Assembly (NCBI RefSeq): GCF_040412425.1
Contig: NC_089763.1
Location: 53,122,587 to 53,186,586, forward strand
Source of the DNA: Macrobrachium rosenbergii
Lineage: Eukaryota > Arthropoda > Malacostraca > Decapoda > Palaemonidae
DNA length: 64,000 nt
Reading direction: 5' to 3'
Part shown: positions 26,328 through 38,789 of the stretch, in pieces
Position numbering within the stretch: the stretch's first letter is position 1
Layout of the letters: each line of letters begins with the position of its first letter
The notes under the pieces: generated by a model
The model's input: only the letters and a program-made list of their open reading frames with translations
Told to the model about the DNA's origin: nothing
Database searches by the model: none
Position numbers and translations under genes: made by a program

Positions 26328-27603
26328 TCATGTAGGAGCTTTAGCCTTTGTCTCTTTCTTGCCCTTGTTTTTTTCATGGAACTTTTTCTTGTTAAGGTCC
26401 AGATTCCCTTGGCCAGTGCCATTGGATTGTTTTTCCCCTGGACGAGTGCACAAGTAATTCCAATGAAAACCTTTACCAATACACACCGATCTCTAAGTTG
26501 TATCACTGCACTTTTCAGTAGGAGAATGTGATGCCGGGCCATCTAGTACATCCATCGATACTCTTCAATTTCTCAGCTTTGGAATCCCAGGAGAAGTAAA
26601 AGTTCGCCACAATCTCTGATGTGTTATGGTTAGCTTTTTCTTGGACTGTGCTACACAAAGGGCATGGATAACACTTTGGAGTAACTCCACTAGCTCCCCT
26701 CTGGTGTGAAATTTGCATTTGTGCCATATCCACCGAATGATCTGTTACTTTTCCCTTTCTTCTTATGGTGATTGTATCTTGTACAGGCAGTGAAGAGTTA
26801 TCACCAATCTCTTCAATTGAAAGGCCATGTAGTTAGTATCTTATCAGTAAATCCCGGAACTTCTCATTCAGACCTGTCCACACAAAGTATTGCAAAATAT
26901 AATCAATAGTAACATTCAACTTACGGACATTCTCTATTATACCTTTAACTTTGGATACATATTCAAATGGGTCATCACATTTGTCCAAGTTTAGCTCAGA
27001 TAGCTGCTTGATGGTGCTGAATTTCTGAACGTCTGGAGAAGCAAGTGCCTTTTCTAAGAGCTCCTTTGCTTTACTATATCCTTGGTTATGAGACTCCAAG
27101 GAATCTATCAATACTAAGGCTCTTCCAGTTATCTGCTGCTTTAGGAGTAACAGCTTTTCGTAGTCAGAGTATTCGTATCTATTGATAACTGCCTCAAATT
27201 GAGATAGAAATTTAGTTAGATCGCCGTTCTCCTGCCCAGGTAACGCTATGTCATCGGTAAAGGAGCCGTTGCGGTCTCTTCAATAGGGGAAGAGCTGGAG
27301 TTAGGGAGTGATGGTGTAGTCGGTACAGCGTTGGAGCTTAACTAAAGGCAGACATGTAGTTTGTCTTGATAATTCTCATGCCTCTAATTCCTCCATCAGT
27401 TCACTTTCGTTTCTTCAGAACTCCATTTTATACCCTGTATTTGAAGATCAATTCTAGAAGCGTGCCATGTTAATCCAGTCCAGCTTAGACTTGGTGCTAG
27501 CTTATCACAGGCTTCAAGCAAGATGAACTGTTCCGCCGATCAAGCGACTCCGTAACAGACTTTCTTACAAACTAAGTTATTAATCTCTTCAGTTCGAGTC
27601 CAT
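26328..27603 (-). pseudogene. LTR-retroelement gag-like (DUF1759-type) remnant
   Basis: Starting from an ATG at 27603, the minus strand encodes pieces of a gag-like protein interrupted by stops and frame changes. The best part (about 27240-26830) carries FLSQFEAVIN, YEKLLLLKQQITGRAL and LLEKALASPDVQKFS. This matches the DUF1759 layout of Bel/Pao-type gag proteins. Farther along, at 26440-26480, CIGKGFHWNYLC looks like a damaged CCHC zinc knuckle, followed by a Lys-rich tail ending at the stop at 26328. A tRNA-type primer-binding site lies about 185 bp upstream of the ATG, as expected for an LTR element. It is inactive in this copy. Confidence 0.7.
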
Positions 27604-27788
27604 CTTGACTAATATATAAGTAACAATAGAACACAGTAAAACAACAAATGCAGTATAGTATAAGCAGAAGTGTATTAATTTGTTATAAACAGTAATCACA
27701 AACAGTAAATTAAAGTAAGAGAATTTTATGCAGAATTATCTATGGACCGAAACCTACCTCCGGAAACACAGCCACCTTCTCAACTAGA

Positions 27789-27805
27789 TCCTGTCACGGT
27801 CGCCA
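27789..27805 (-). other. Primer-binding site complementary to tRNA-Arg(UCG)
   Basis: Read on the minus strand, this is TGGCGACCGTGACAGGA. It is the complement of the 3' end of eukaryotic tRNA-Arg(UCG) (...TCCTGTCACGGTCG plus CCA). The 17 bases match without a break. It touches a sequence ending ...TATACA, which is the expected 3' end of the 5' LTR. The gag-like frame follows downstream on the same strand. Confidence 0.8.
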
Positions 27806-28795
27806 TGTATAAAAATGAGACTTATACAAATTTTAATGATATGGTAATATTGATTTATAGGTTAAAATGGGATACATTAAGCCAACAAAGTATAAGTTAC
27901 AATGAATTTAATTGTAATGTATATAATCAAACCACAAAAATCCCAACTACCAGATGCTAAATAAACATGGCGTGAACCATAAGGATAGGAGGTGAGTACT
28001 TGGGCTGCATCATCCGGAGGCCAATTAAATGAATCCGACAGTATACACACACATCTGAAGAATAGTGTGGCACCAAGAAGAAGTCTTAGATTTCACGTAC
28101 TTCAGACAGGAATCGGACACCAACTACCACAATGAAATAACGGCCAGTAAACAAGTGGAAATGTAAAAAGTATATTTCTATCCCGGTAAACAAAACGTCA
28201 AAAAACATTAAAAACAAGCAGAACTCAACAAAACCAATATTAAATTGACTGATGGAAACTCATAAACAAAGTAACTATAAGTATGAATAAGTATACAATT
28301 CACATATGTTTAAGGTAAATATAGTAAGATAGTATATTTAGGGTAAGTATAGGTAATAACACACTTATCACATAAGCATCGATTAAAGCTGCAGGAATAA
28401 AAGTTAAGATCTGGACAGTTTTAAAAAACAAAGAAAAATAGCTTTTCTCTCACCTTGTTTATAGTGATTTCGGAGATAGGTAAGCGGGTTCCCCTTTGGC
28501 AGGTCCGAGTCCAATGGTAACTTGATAGAATTATTCCATATTTGCGTAACACATGACCGTAATGCAAATGATGAGATCCATAGGTCACTAAATCACTTCA
28601 AAGTGTAATCCACGGTAAGTATGACTGGAACTTTTACTGAAGACTGCTGTTGTTGGTTCTTGACGGGTGCAATCGATTCTCCCGTCGCGTCCGTGTCTGC
28701 TGCTCCTACCCTTAGCACCGCAGTTGGTCGTTAACAAGTGTTTCTCAGTCGAACTAAGAGCAGCGGTCACTCAGTAACCAAAGTAGAAAACATTT
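27806..28795 (-). mobile_element. 5' LTR of the retroelement (outer end uncertain)
   Basis: The LTR lies directly next to the primer-binding site and ends in ACA on the minus strand, fitting the TG...CA rule. Its outer end is not fixed because the partner LTR is absent. A TGTTTTCTAC start near 28791 is one candidate. The segment has no coding frame. It is AT-rich toward the primer-binding site and less so at its far end. Confidence 0.5.
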
Positions 28796-29016
28796 TCCGC
28801 ATTAATTTATATGTAAAGTGGTGGTTTGTTTGCGGCACTAACTATTAACAAGGACTTGACGAAAAAAGCTATTTATAAAAATTACGTTAATTTAAAATTG
28901 ACTAATTAAGTAATTACATATGTAAAAACGCACAATACTGATGCCGCAGTGATAATGCATATTTCTACATATGTATATATATATATACATATATATATTA
29001 TATATACAGTATATGT

Positions 29017-29102
<86 letters not shown>

Positions 29103-29640
29103 ATACATATATATATTTATGTATATGTACAGTATATATATATATATATGCACATGTCTACACGCAAACACAGTATAAGTGAACAAGAATTGAACGCGTG
29201 TTATCAGGGCGCTTGTAACTGCAACATTTGCCCTGAAGTACTGCAACCTGCAGTTATCTTGCTCGTCAGTAAACTATCTCGAATGAAAGAAAATTTTCTC
29301 TTAATATAAGTTGGGGGCGATTGTAGTTTAAAAATAGTGAATTTCTACAAATTTCCAGACATATATTTACCAAAGAAGCAAATTTTTATTTCATTTACAC
29401 TCGTTACGTGTGTTTAACATTTTACAATCTCAGTTTTATGGTCAGTGCCTTCCCTTATGTTCCTCTGTGGGTATGCGTCAGTATTTTTGTTTATTTACAC
29501 AGAATGACTTTGTATCCCTCTTGTCTTTCTGGTTAATTCTCGTGGAGGAGCAGGGACTATAAACAGTTTTAAATCGTCCAAGATGTACATCAATATCCAG
29601 AAGTATTATAGAAATCTCGCTAAAGTCTGATCATGAAAAT
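28796..29640. repeat. Irregular and pure (TA)n tracts
   Basis: TA-rich imperfect palindromic DNA spans 28970-29150, with a pure (AT)n core at about 29018-29090. The sequence either side (28796-28969, 29151-29640) appears unique and without genes. Confidence 0.85.
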
Positions 29641-30068
29641 TTCAGCATACCCTGGAATCGTCAATCAGCGATTCAGTCTATATTGGAATCTTGTCAAGAA
29701 GTCTTACTCATGTTAGTCTATCCAGGAATGTAACTAAAGTCGTCTAATCATGATTGCAGTCTATTTTGGAATCTTGCTGTAGAATCTTTGCTCATGATTT
29801 CCAGTCTATCAGAATCTCGCTAAAAAGTCGTTGAGAGTCCTGATTCAGCCTATCAGGAATCACCAAATGTCGTTAATGTGATTTCCAGCCTACCCTGGAA
29901 TCTCACGAATGTCATTAATGTGTTCAGCCTATCTCTGAATCTCGCAAATCCGTTAGCCATGATTAGAGTCTATCCTGGAATCTATAAAGTCATTAGCCAT
30001 GATTCCAGCCTATTCCGGAATCTCGCAAATGCCATTAGTTATGATTCGAGTCTATCTGGAACATTGCC
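29640..30068 (+). repeat. 42-bp minisatellite, diverged
   Basis: About ten imperfect units of ~42 bp follow the pattern TCTCGCAAATGTCATTAGCC + ATGATTCCAGCCTATCCTGGAA. Units toward the right are more alike than those toward the left. It has no stable reading frame. Confidence 0.88.
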
Positions 30069-30521
30069 CCACGTAAGGTCGCGTATTGTCCTGAATTCTC
30101 TTTTCGGGCGCGACAGCAGCTGCAATGTAATGTTATCAAGGTGTCATATTTTACTGGGCGCCACTCAGAAGACTGCAGCCGAGTAATGTTGTCAACCTGT
30201 CTGTCGCCTTCTCACAACGACACCCATAGCAATAGCTTTTCGGAGACATTTACTTTCGCGATGTGACTCATGTAAAAGTATTTGAGGGAAGGGACAGGGA
30301 AAACGTAAATGGAGAAAGGAAGGAGGAAGCGTCTGCGAAAATTGCTTTCGTTTTTGTTTAGGTTTTTTTCCACCACAAGAGAATCTGACTTTTGTCGTTT
30401 TCTTGCCTATGTGACTGCACCAGCGAGAAGTAATATCACCTTTACGCAATCATCTTACAATTTTGGAATGGGTTGGGGGTGGATGGGGAGGCAGGTGGAT
30501 GGCAGCGAGTCATCAGCATTG
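30069..30521. other. No gene recognised
   Basis: Ordinary sequence between the 42-bp array and an (AT)n tract. Short frames on both strands show no domain. Confidence 0.5.
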
Positions 30522-30575
<54 letters not shown>

Positions 30576-30580
30576 TTATA

Positions 30581-30673
<93 letters not shown>

Positions 30674-30713
30674 TATATCTTTCTTGCTATATATATATAT
30701 ATAACTATTATTA
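30522..30713. repeat. (AT)n microsatellite with interruptions
   Basis: About 190 bp of AT with single GT, CT or GTAC interruptions. Translations on both strands are Tyr-Ile runs. Confidence 0.97.
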
Positions 30714-30810
30714 AACTTCTTTGTAGAAGAAACCATCCAGATAAAAAAAATTGGAGTCGCGTAGAGAATATTTCCTGATATATGCAACAATTTGCTGTAC
30801 AAGTACAGCG

Positions 30811-30835
<25 letters not shown>

Positions 30836-30841
<6 letters not shown>

Positions 30842-31030
30842 GTAGCGCAGTGCCAGAGCATTCAGTTCACAAACTGAATAACCAGAGTTCGATTCCGTAA
30901 CTAGACAAGGAAAGCATAAAGGTTGGGGACTATACCCTAAAATCAGTATACATGCCTCTGCTGAACTGAGCAGTGAATTATGTACCTAGTTGTTAGTGGA
31001 CTATTGTGGGTCGCTGTTAGGGTCGAGGGA
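30836..31030 (+). mobile_element. tRNA-derived SINE with a near-complete tRNA-like head
   Basis: The head GGTCTAGTAGCGCAGTGCCA ... CTAGAC has a 6-bp acceptor stem (GTCTAG/CTAGAC), a D-arm-like GCGC...GAGC and a perfect anticodon stem TTCAG/CTGAA. The stem encloses the loop TTCACAA (anticodon CAC, Val-like). GTTCGATTC is a box B, but the T-stem does not pair, so it is not a working tRNA. The body contains CTGAACTGAGCAGTGAATTA and TGTACCTAGTTGTTAGTGGA, which I recognise as a decapod SINE body. A (CT)n tract lies immediately upstream (30811-30835). Confidence 0.78.
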
Positions 31031-31121
31031 AGAGAGAGCGAGAGAGAGATATAGAGGAAACAAAACAACAGACGTGAGTGTTCATTATTCCGTTTAAATA
31101 TCTACCATTGAAACTGAAGGG

Positions 31122-31178
<57 letters not shown>

Positions 31179-31200
31179 GTGTGTGTGTGTGTGTGTGTGT
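31122..31200. repeat. (CT)n-(GT)n compound microsatellite
   Basis: About 52 bp of CT repeats pass into about 20 bp of GT repeats. Confidence 0.96.
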
Positions 31201-34200
31201 CCACTTATACTTTAGCACTTTTATTTCACTAGCATTTTACCTTGTGTTATAAAGAGCTGCAGCCCTCAAGTCTTGTAAGAAATTTCCCGTCATAAATGAG
31301 GTGGGTCTAATAATCCACTGTAGATTAGAGCCCATGTTACTTCTTCCCTAGACCTCTTCCGTTCGGCTTTTGTTACGGGTTTGTGTGTGCGTGTTTGTGT
31401 GTATTTCGATAAAATGATTTCCTTATCAGTATTGTCGAATGTTCACAGTAGAGTAATGAATAATATCCAGATAGTACTTACAAGGCATTGTCCTTTGTGG
31501 TAGCTAATTTAATAATGCAAGCTGGGGTGTTACTGGATCGCCCCAGAAACTCAAGATTTTCTGAAAGATTTCCAACCCAAAGAGACCAAAACATTTGGCC
31601 GGAAGTGCTGCACCCCCAGAGATGTCCCGCGCAGCAATAATTATCCGTATACCCCTTTTCATCGTGAAAAGCAACTTTACGGAACTACACACTCGTAGGA
31701 TACCCATAAGGCAACCTGATACCCAACAGTATCTGAAATCTCATTTCATTCCAATATCTACTATCCATGAAATTGAATCCTATTGAACCTCAGTGTAACA
31801 ATGTCACCAAGTAACCAAAATCAATATGGAACTTGATAGTGCATATGTTCAGCGGCAATGGGTCCCCATCGATGTAAGCCAACTTTGATTGATGCGATAA
31901 TGATTTGGTGTTGCCAAAGTAAAATGTTTATGTGTATAAATGACACTTGTTCTTACATAAGCATAAATATGCCTTCATTATTTAGAAACTGTGAATCCAT
32001 ACACTTTGAGTTCTGATCTGATGGAGTCTTCAGGATCCCCGCTCTGTTTTCTAATGATGGAAAACTAGTCCTTGAAACCTTAATTATTTAGGAACTTCAG
32101 GTTTTTAAGAGGCAAACACACTGTAAACAAACCGTACTTGAACAGAAACGAATCTTAATTGGCTGTGGATGTTATCATTTCACCAGAAAACAAAAAAATA
32201 ACATAAATACGAATTAATTAGTTCAGTTTATGTCGGGAATAGAGAGTTCTACATCCTTTTTTTTTTTCAAAAGCAGGTAATATAAACGCACCTTGATGAA
32301 AAAGGACAGCAATTTTTGTAAAGAAGATTAGTCAACCTTGAATTTGTAAACGTGTTTGTCAGGACACCTTTATTGAACCTAGCTAATAGATCACGATGTG
32401 TTCCAATCTTCATTCTAAACATAACTGTAATATTGAAGAGGAATATTATACCAATTCATTCTCTTGAAGTTCAGTGGAAGTCAGTGGGTTGAACGGCAGA
32501 AGTAACCCACCTAATACAGACTGACAGCTGACAGAGCCCGCAGATTTGTTCGCGACCAAACTGCTAGATGAAGCGATTAGCGAACCAGGAGCAAACAAAG
32601 CCCAGGATAGGAAATGATTTAGGAGGAACTGAATTGATTTCAACAGCGGGTTCATGTCGAAAAGGAGGGTGGTGGAGTTAAGGGTGGGACACTGGGGAGG
32701 AGCCCTAGGGATGGGCTCTTCAGTTATCCGAAAAGCGGACGCGAAAGGAAGGAGTTGAATGGGGAAACCCGCATAAGAGGACGCCAAGAGACAAGGTGAA
32801 GGGGTGAAATGGCAGGGGAATTAGCTGGTAAAGGAGGGGCTTCATCGAAGGCCTACGATAAACCCATTATAACTGGTGTCTGTTCCCTTCCATTATCCAT
32901 AACTTCTCACAATGCTTTGGTCTAATTTCACTGAAAACTTGAACTAGTGTCATATCGTGTTTTGAAAGACGGAAAGAAGACGAGCTAAGACATTGTATGG
33001 GAAGGGAGAGCGAAATTCACGTATTGGTTCCATAAACGGTAGCCGTGCCTTATTCTTTAACATGAGTCGTGGCACCTAACCCACCTCTCCTTCGACAGGA
33101 TATTGATTCAATTTCGTGTAGTACTAAGGCTCTGACGTTTACGTAATAATATCAGAAAGGATTCACCGTCTTTGAGGTTGAAAAGAATAAATATACTGTC
33201 ATTAACGTACATTATGTTGAAGAAGAACAACGTTAAATGCTAAGACACCATGGAGGCTTAAGCAGAAGTATTTGCGACGTCCATATTTAGTTGGGATGGT
33301 TAACAAATATTTTGCAACCTTTAATTTTGTTACGTGCGCTAGAGTACCAAAGATGGGAATTAAAAAACGGGATAAAAATTAAGAAAGGAGAGAGAACTTG
33401 TTTTGTGGTCGCTGAAATATATCTTCATTGATGATAATAAAATTTACCATCATTTCTATTTTGTTCTGTTTGTATTGTAGATATTTGTAACCGCTTTTGT
33501 CAACACTTCTCTAACCTCTATTATTTTTATGAACAGAAGACTTTTACAGATACTGAAATCCATATTGTATTATGGAGAAAAGTGCAGTATTTGTTATAGC
33601 CCTGAGCCTAGTAGATTCCTGTGGGTACGTACTTCTGCAGTAAAACATAATATTATGAACACGTTTAGGCACTATCACAAACAAGTTAAATGAAAGTCAG
33701 TGACTTATTGGTAGCAGTCTGGCTGGTGCGATACGATTATCCTGATTTTGCCAAAGACTGTTTTTCTCCACTTACAGTTTGCGGCTTGTTTCCAACCTGC
33801 TTCGTGATATGTATGAAACAAACGTCTGATATGTATGGAATATGTATGGGATAAGGAAGGAAACCTTGTCTAACCTTGGCTTCACACTCTCTGTGACATT
33901 GACTGATTCAGAGCTGACTCCCAGATGCAGCAGTCTGTTGGTACTCAGTTGACGCGGCAATTGATTTTTCAATCCATTCCCACTGGCGTATGAAAAGGAA
34001 TAAAATGGCTAGTGGGGTCTGTTTACTTAATTTCATTTATTTATTTATTCATTTTACCATTCAGAATTGATGTTTTTCTATCTTAGAAATCATTTGGAAA
34101 TTTGAATCAGCAAGTTTCAGCACATAACGTCTTTAGTTGGATTATCTTTGATGAGTGCAATGCGCGTGCATATAATGTTGTCTGTCTGTAACAGCTAACG

Positions 34201-34779
34201 TCTGCGGGTAATAAACCCCACATTGAGAGTTGCCGTTGTTGAGCACAGGCCAGTTTCTCTCACCACTGGCCCCAGCATATGCCTACAGAGTGAGCACCTT
34301 GGCTCGAGCCTCGGATGGTATGTCCCTAGTACTTGGAATTTTCAATACCATATCTTTTCCGTCATTTATGGTGCTGGTACACCAGTTTTTAATAAAGTGA
34401 CAATGTCAAAAATAACTTCTCAGGATAAAGCATCATGAAGTCTCAACCACGTAGACGGAGTCCAAGAAACTCTTTTTGTTATTTCAGTTACGATTTGATG
34501 TGTATTTAAAACCTCTGGATGGTTACAGACAACGCATCGTATCGCCATGTTTTCTTTTCCATTACTCCAGTGAGAGAGTAAATACGTTTATAAAATATAC
34601 GAGTAAGATAATTTTCGACTCAAGAGACAGTGCGAATAAAAACTGTATGTAGTTCGACAAAGTGCATGTGCCAGTTCGTTTGGTTTGAATTTCATTTGTA
34701 ATTGTTTCGCATTTATTTCTGTTTAGTAGTGTCGTTTATTGTAAGTGACTCTCGTTGTCATTATGATATTTGTATCATT
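31201..34779. other. No gene recognised (3.6 kb)
   Basis: This is the longest stretch without long microsatellites. A 113-codon frame at 32446-32787 (-) is open without low complexity, but shows no domain, signal peptide or splice context that I can support. I see no RNA gene. Confidence 0.5.
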
Positions 34780-35050
34780 TCCCAAGTGCTGTCAGTGCAC
34801 CTCATGATGCACTGTAGACATTATGGAAAAGGTGCACATAAAGTGTCTCTTACACTAACCACCTACTTTTTAGCCTTTTACTTTACCTCCATTCCTACTT
34901 CTTTTCTTCCATCTTGCTGTCCAACCTCTCTAACTATTACTTGCAGAAACTGTTGGGTTTTCTCCCAGTTCCACCTTTAGACATTTCTTTATCAACTTTA
35001 TTTTCTGGATTTCTTTATCTTGCTGTCCAACAACTCCAACTTTCTCTTTT
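34780..35050 (-). repeat. R1-related fragment (tail part)
   Basis: The reverse complement carries CTACAGTGCATCATGAGGTG + CACTGACAGCAC, matching the tail of R1 (GCCTACAGTGCACCGCATGA ...). The remainder is diverged. Confidence 0.55.
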
Positions 35051-35220
35051 CACTATTTTTAGCGTTAATGGCCAAGAAAGTTCCCTAGTGTGGCTTGTCA
35101 AGCAAGATTTTATAAAATCATAAATGAAATTTGTATCAGTTTATATTAGTACTGAAACTTTTAATTGGCATAGATATTACTGTTGCCACAATTTTGTTTT
35201 GAGAATACAGTATTATACAA

Positions 35221-35277
35221 TATATATATATAATATATATATATTATATACATATATATACATATATATACATATAC

Positions 35278-35343
<66 letters not shown>
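35221..35343. repeat. (AT)n microsatellite with imperfect start
   Basis: Irregular TA palindromes pass into pure (AT)n at 35278-35343. Confidence 0.96.
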
Positions 35344-35346
<3 letters not shown>

Positions 35347-35679
35347 CTCAATTTAAAATACACATAAGCAAAAACAAAATTCAAAGTTCGCCGTTGGACA
35401 TTACCAAAATGACATATTTTTGTTCATTTCAAACATAGGAGTGAGCTAATAATTATATTAAGCCGCAGCTTAGCAATTTTTATCTGGCCCGTAATTGACA
35501 GCAGTGACGTTCTTATTATTCTCAGTTTGTCTCTCAGTAGAGGAACTGCCACGGGTGATGAAGGTCAATTCCTGTGTCGTGACGTCAACACCTGGGTTTT
35601 TGTGACCAACCAAAAATGCTGTTCAGGGGGAGAAAGGACACCACATGAGATCATGACTCACAAGCTGAAAAAATTCTTT

Positions 35680-35681
<2 letters not shown>
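35344..35681. other. No gene recognised
   Basis: Short unique stretch between two (AT)n tracts. Confidence 0.5.

Positions 35682-35757
<76 letters not shown>
35682..35757. repeat. (AT)n microsatellite
   Basis: About 76 bp of AT with one GT interruption. Confidence 0.97.
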
Positions 35758-35758
<1 letters not shown>

Positions 35759-35860
35759 AAGCTTAATGATAAATAATGTGCCAAGACCAGGAAGAACATT
35801 CTTTATTGGCGCAAGCTTTCGAGTATAAAACCTCATCATCAGGCTGAAAAAACCGTAAGG
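35758..35860 (-). repeat. Candidate retroelement end with a hammerhead-like core
   Basis: On the minus strand this reads CAGCCTGATGATGAGG ... CTCGAAAGCTTGCGCCAATA. The spacing of CTGATGA and GAAA around a short GAG/CTC pair resembles a hammerhead ribozyme core, which some Penelope-like retroelements carry. One extra U sits between the core and the helix, so catalysis is doubtful. The downstream text (CCAATAAAGAATGTTCTTCC) looks like a retroelement 3' region. Class and function are uncertain. Confidence 0.35.
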
Positions 35861-36202
35861 ATAAAGTCAATAAATTACAATGAAATGAATTGTCATAATA
35901 AATCTTCAGCAAAAATACTAACGAAATATATAAAATGAACAAGTAATACAAACTAAAAGAGTGAGACGTAAAATAACGAAAAATTAAAAACACAAACATA
36001 AAAATATGAAAATAAAACTAAAGTGAAATGTAAACAAACTACCACTCCCAAAGTGAAATATTTAACGACCTAATTGAGTACCTACTGAAATTACGATAAT
36101 AGTTGATGAACGAGTTGTTGTTCAATTCCCGGCTTCACATCTTTGTAAATCAGCAAACTCTAAAATTAAAGGTCAGTCTATTTGAACAAAAGACAGTACC
36201 CG

Positions 36203-36205
<3 letters not shown>

Positions 36206-36260
<55 letters not shown>
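36206..36260. repeat. (AT)n microsatellite followed by (CTT)n
   Basis: About 54 bp of AT, then a short CTTCTTCTTCT tract. Confidence 0.96.
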
Positions 36261-36263
<3 letters not shown>

Positions 36264-36610
36264 TCTTCTTCTATTTTCTTTTAACATTGCTTGTATTCCC
36301 ATTTTGTATGGGAGTAAAGCACGATGCCTTCTTTGAGACTTTTTGATTTGGCTTTAGGGTAGACCTGTGGTCTCGATCGTACCCCTGCCGACCATCTTGC
36401 GCACCCGAATGCATTATGTTTCATGTATCATACCCGATAACGCCGTTTCTTGTAGCGAAGTTATTGCTTGGGTATGGCGAGAGTTCCGAGGCGTGTGAGA
36501 TGTTGTTATGTTTTTTAGAAGGTGTTGTAGTGGCTTTGTTTTTTGTGTGTGTATTTAGTCTGTAACATCCATTTGCTTTTTAAGCAAACCTATCCGTTGA
36601 TTACATATAT

Positions 36611-36913
<303 letters not shown>

Positions 36914-38284
36914 ACGTATTTCCCTGGGGTTATGGTATTTTTCACAGTAGGCGGCAGCAGGAAACTTTTATTTAATTGGCCTTGGGTTCTGACTTTTAAA
37001 GAAATTGCCATAGCGCAAAGGGTGAATTTGGGCAGAAGGCTCTACTTCATAAGAAATATTACGTAAACACTTGGGATGATTGAATTATACTCACAGAGAA
37101 AGCATTAGAAGGGAAAATGGATGATAAGTGATAAAGGGCTTGCAGTGCACAGTCCTTCTGGAGTCTTGACTAAGGGGCAGGCATAATAGTCCAAGATGAG
37201 TCCCACTGTGAATAGGTCCCTCTGCGAGATTTACACATTACGCCAGTACGGGAACAATATAACACCGAATATGACTCGAGTTTGCACTGAGAGGTGCCAA
37301 AGACTAGAGGAGATAATGACTACTACACTTGAACACAGGACATTGGAACTGGCACTGGATAAACTGGCACAAGGACCAAGTGAAATGCTGGTACTCCAAT
37401 AACTTTCCAAAGGGCAAACTGTGTGACTAGAAAAGTCTTTTCTTACTTTACCTTATAGGGAAGCGGGTCTCACAACTTGAAGAATGACAAAGGACGATCC
37501 ACTGACGGTACACACTGTCCCTCGAGGATGATTATGCGCGGGAGGCGGGCAGGCGAAGATAGATGGTCTCTGTGTTTCATATCACCAGCCGCGCATGTAT
37601 GGCTGACTGCCTCTTCCTGCGTCTCCTGTTCATACGACTAACTGCTTACTGCCTACTGCTGTCTTTTCCTTTTAAGGGCCCCGGTCGAGTCGTGCCCGTG
37701 CGCAAAACTTCTCTTTAATTGGGGCCGTGTGCAAACGATGTGTCATTTGCCAGGTGGTCAGCGATCGGTTTCCTCTTCCCAGGTTTCTTGAGGATAAAGA
37801 CAATTCAGGCAGCTTACTTTGCCTTTAGAAAGGTTGTTTTAAGCAGCTTAGTTGGGCTAAGCTGCTTAAGGGAGTGGCATTCAGTCTCCTATCTTTGCCC
37901 TTTTTTATCCGTGTCATCTCAATATCTGTTCCAGGTAAAAAGAAGGACAGATCGAAATGTTGATAACTTTGCTCTGATATCTAGGTCAACTAAAATCGGC
38001 CATGCAGCGGTGACGCTATTCTCAATAAGCAAAGTGCAAATTAGGATTTGGCAGTACTACTAAATCTTCAATTGTGTTGGATTCCAGGTATAAATGTTTC
38101 CTTTATAATCTCCATCTGTCATTTTTATATGGGCTTTCTTTGTAAACATATATTCTTCAGTCTGCTAAGTAAAAGGACCTAGTGTCCGAAGGCCTGCGCC
38201 CAGCACTCCAATGTTTCCGTTTCGTAAGTAGGTTTTTGTCTTTATTTATATATTTCATCGTTATATTTCGTAGTTCAGTTATAC
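36914..38284. other. No gene recognised
   Basis: A 68-codon frame at 37196-37402 (+) and a 114-codon frame at 37719-38063 (+) are open and not low-complexity. I recognise no domain, and flanking splice sites are not convincing, so I leave them uncalled. Confidence 0.5.
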
Positions 38285-38745
<461 letters not shown>

Positions 38746-38789
38746 CGGAATTTCCTCACCCATCTGTGAAAATGCAGTGGTCCCTCGCG

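Noticed and set aside
30836..30906. Functional tRNA-Val(CAC) gene
   Set aside because: The T-stem does not pair and the sequence continues into a SINE body, so I call a tRNA-derived SINE.
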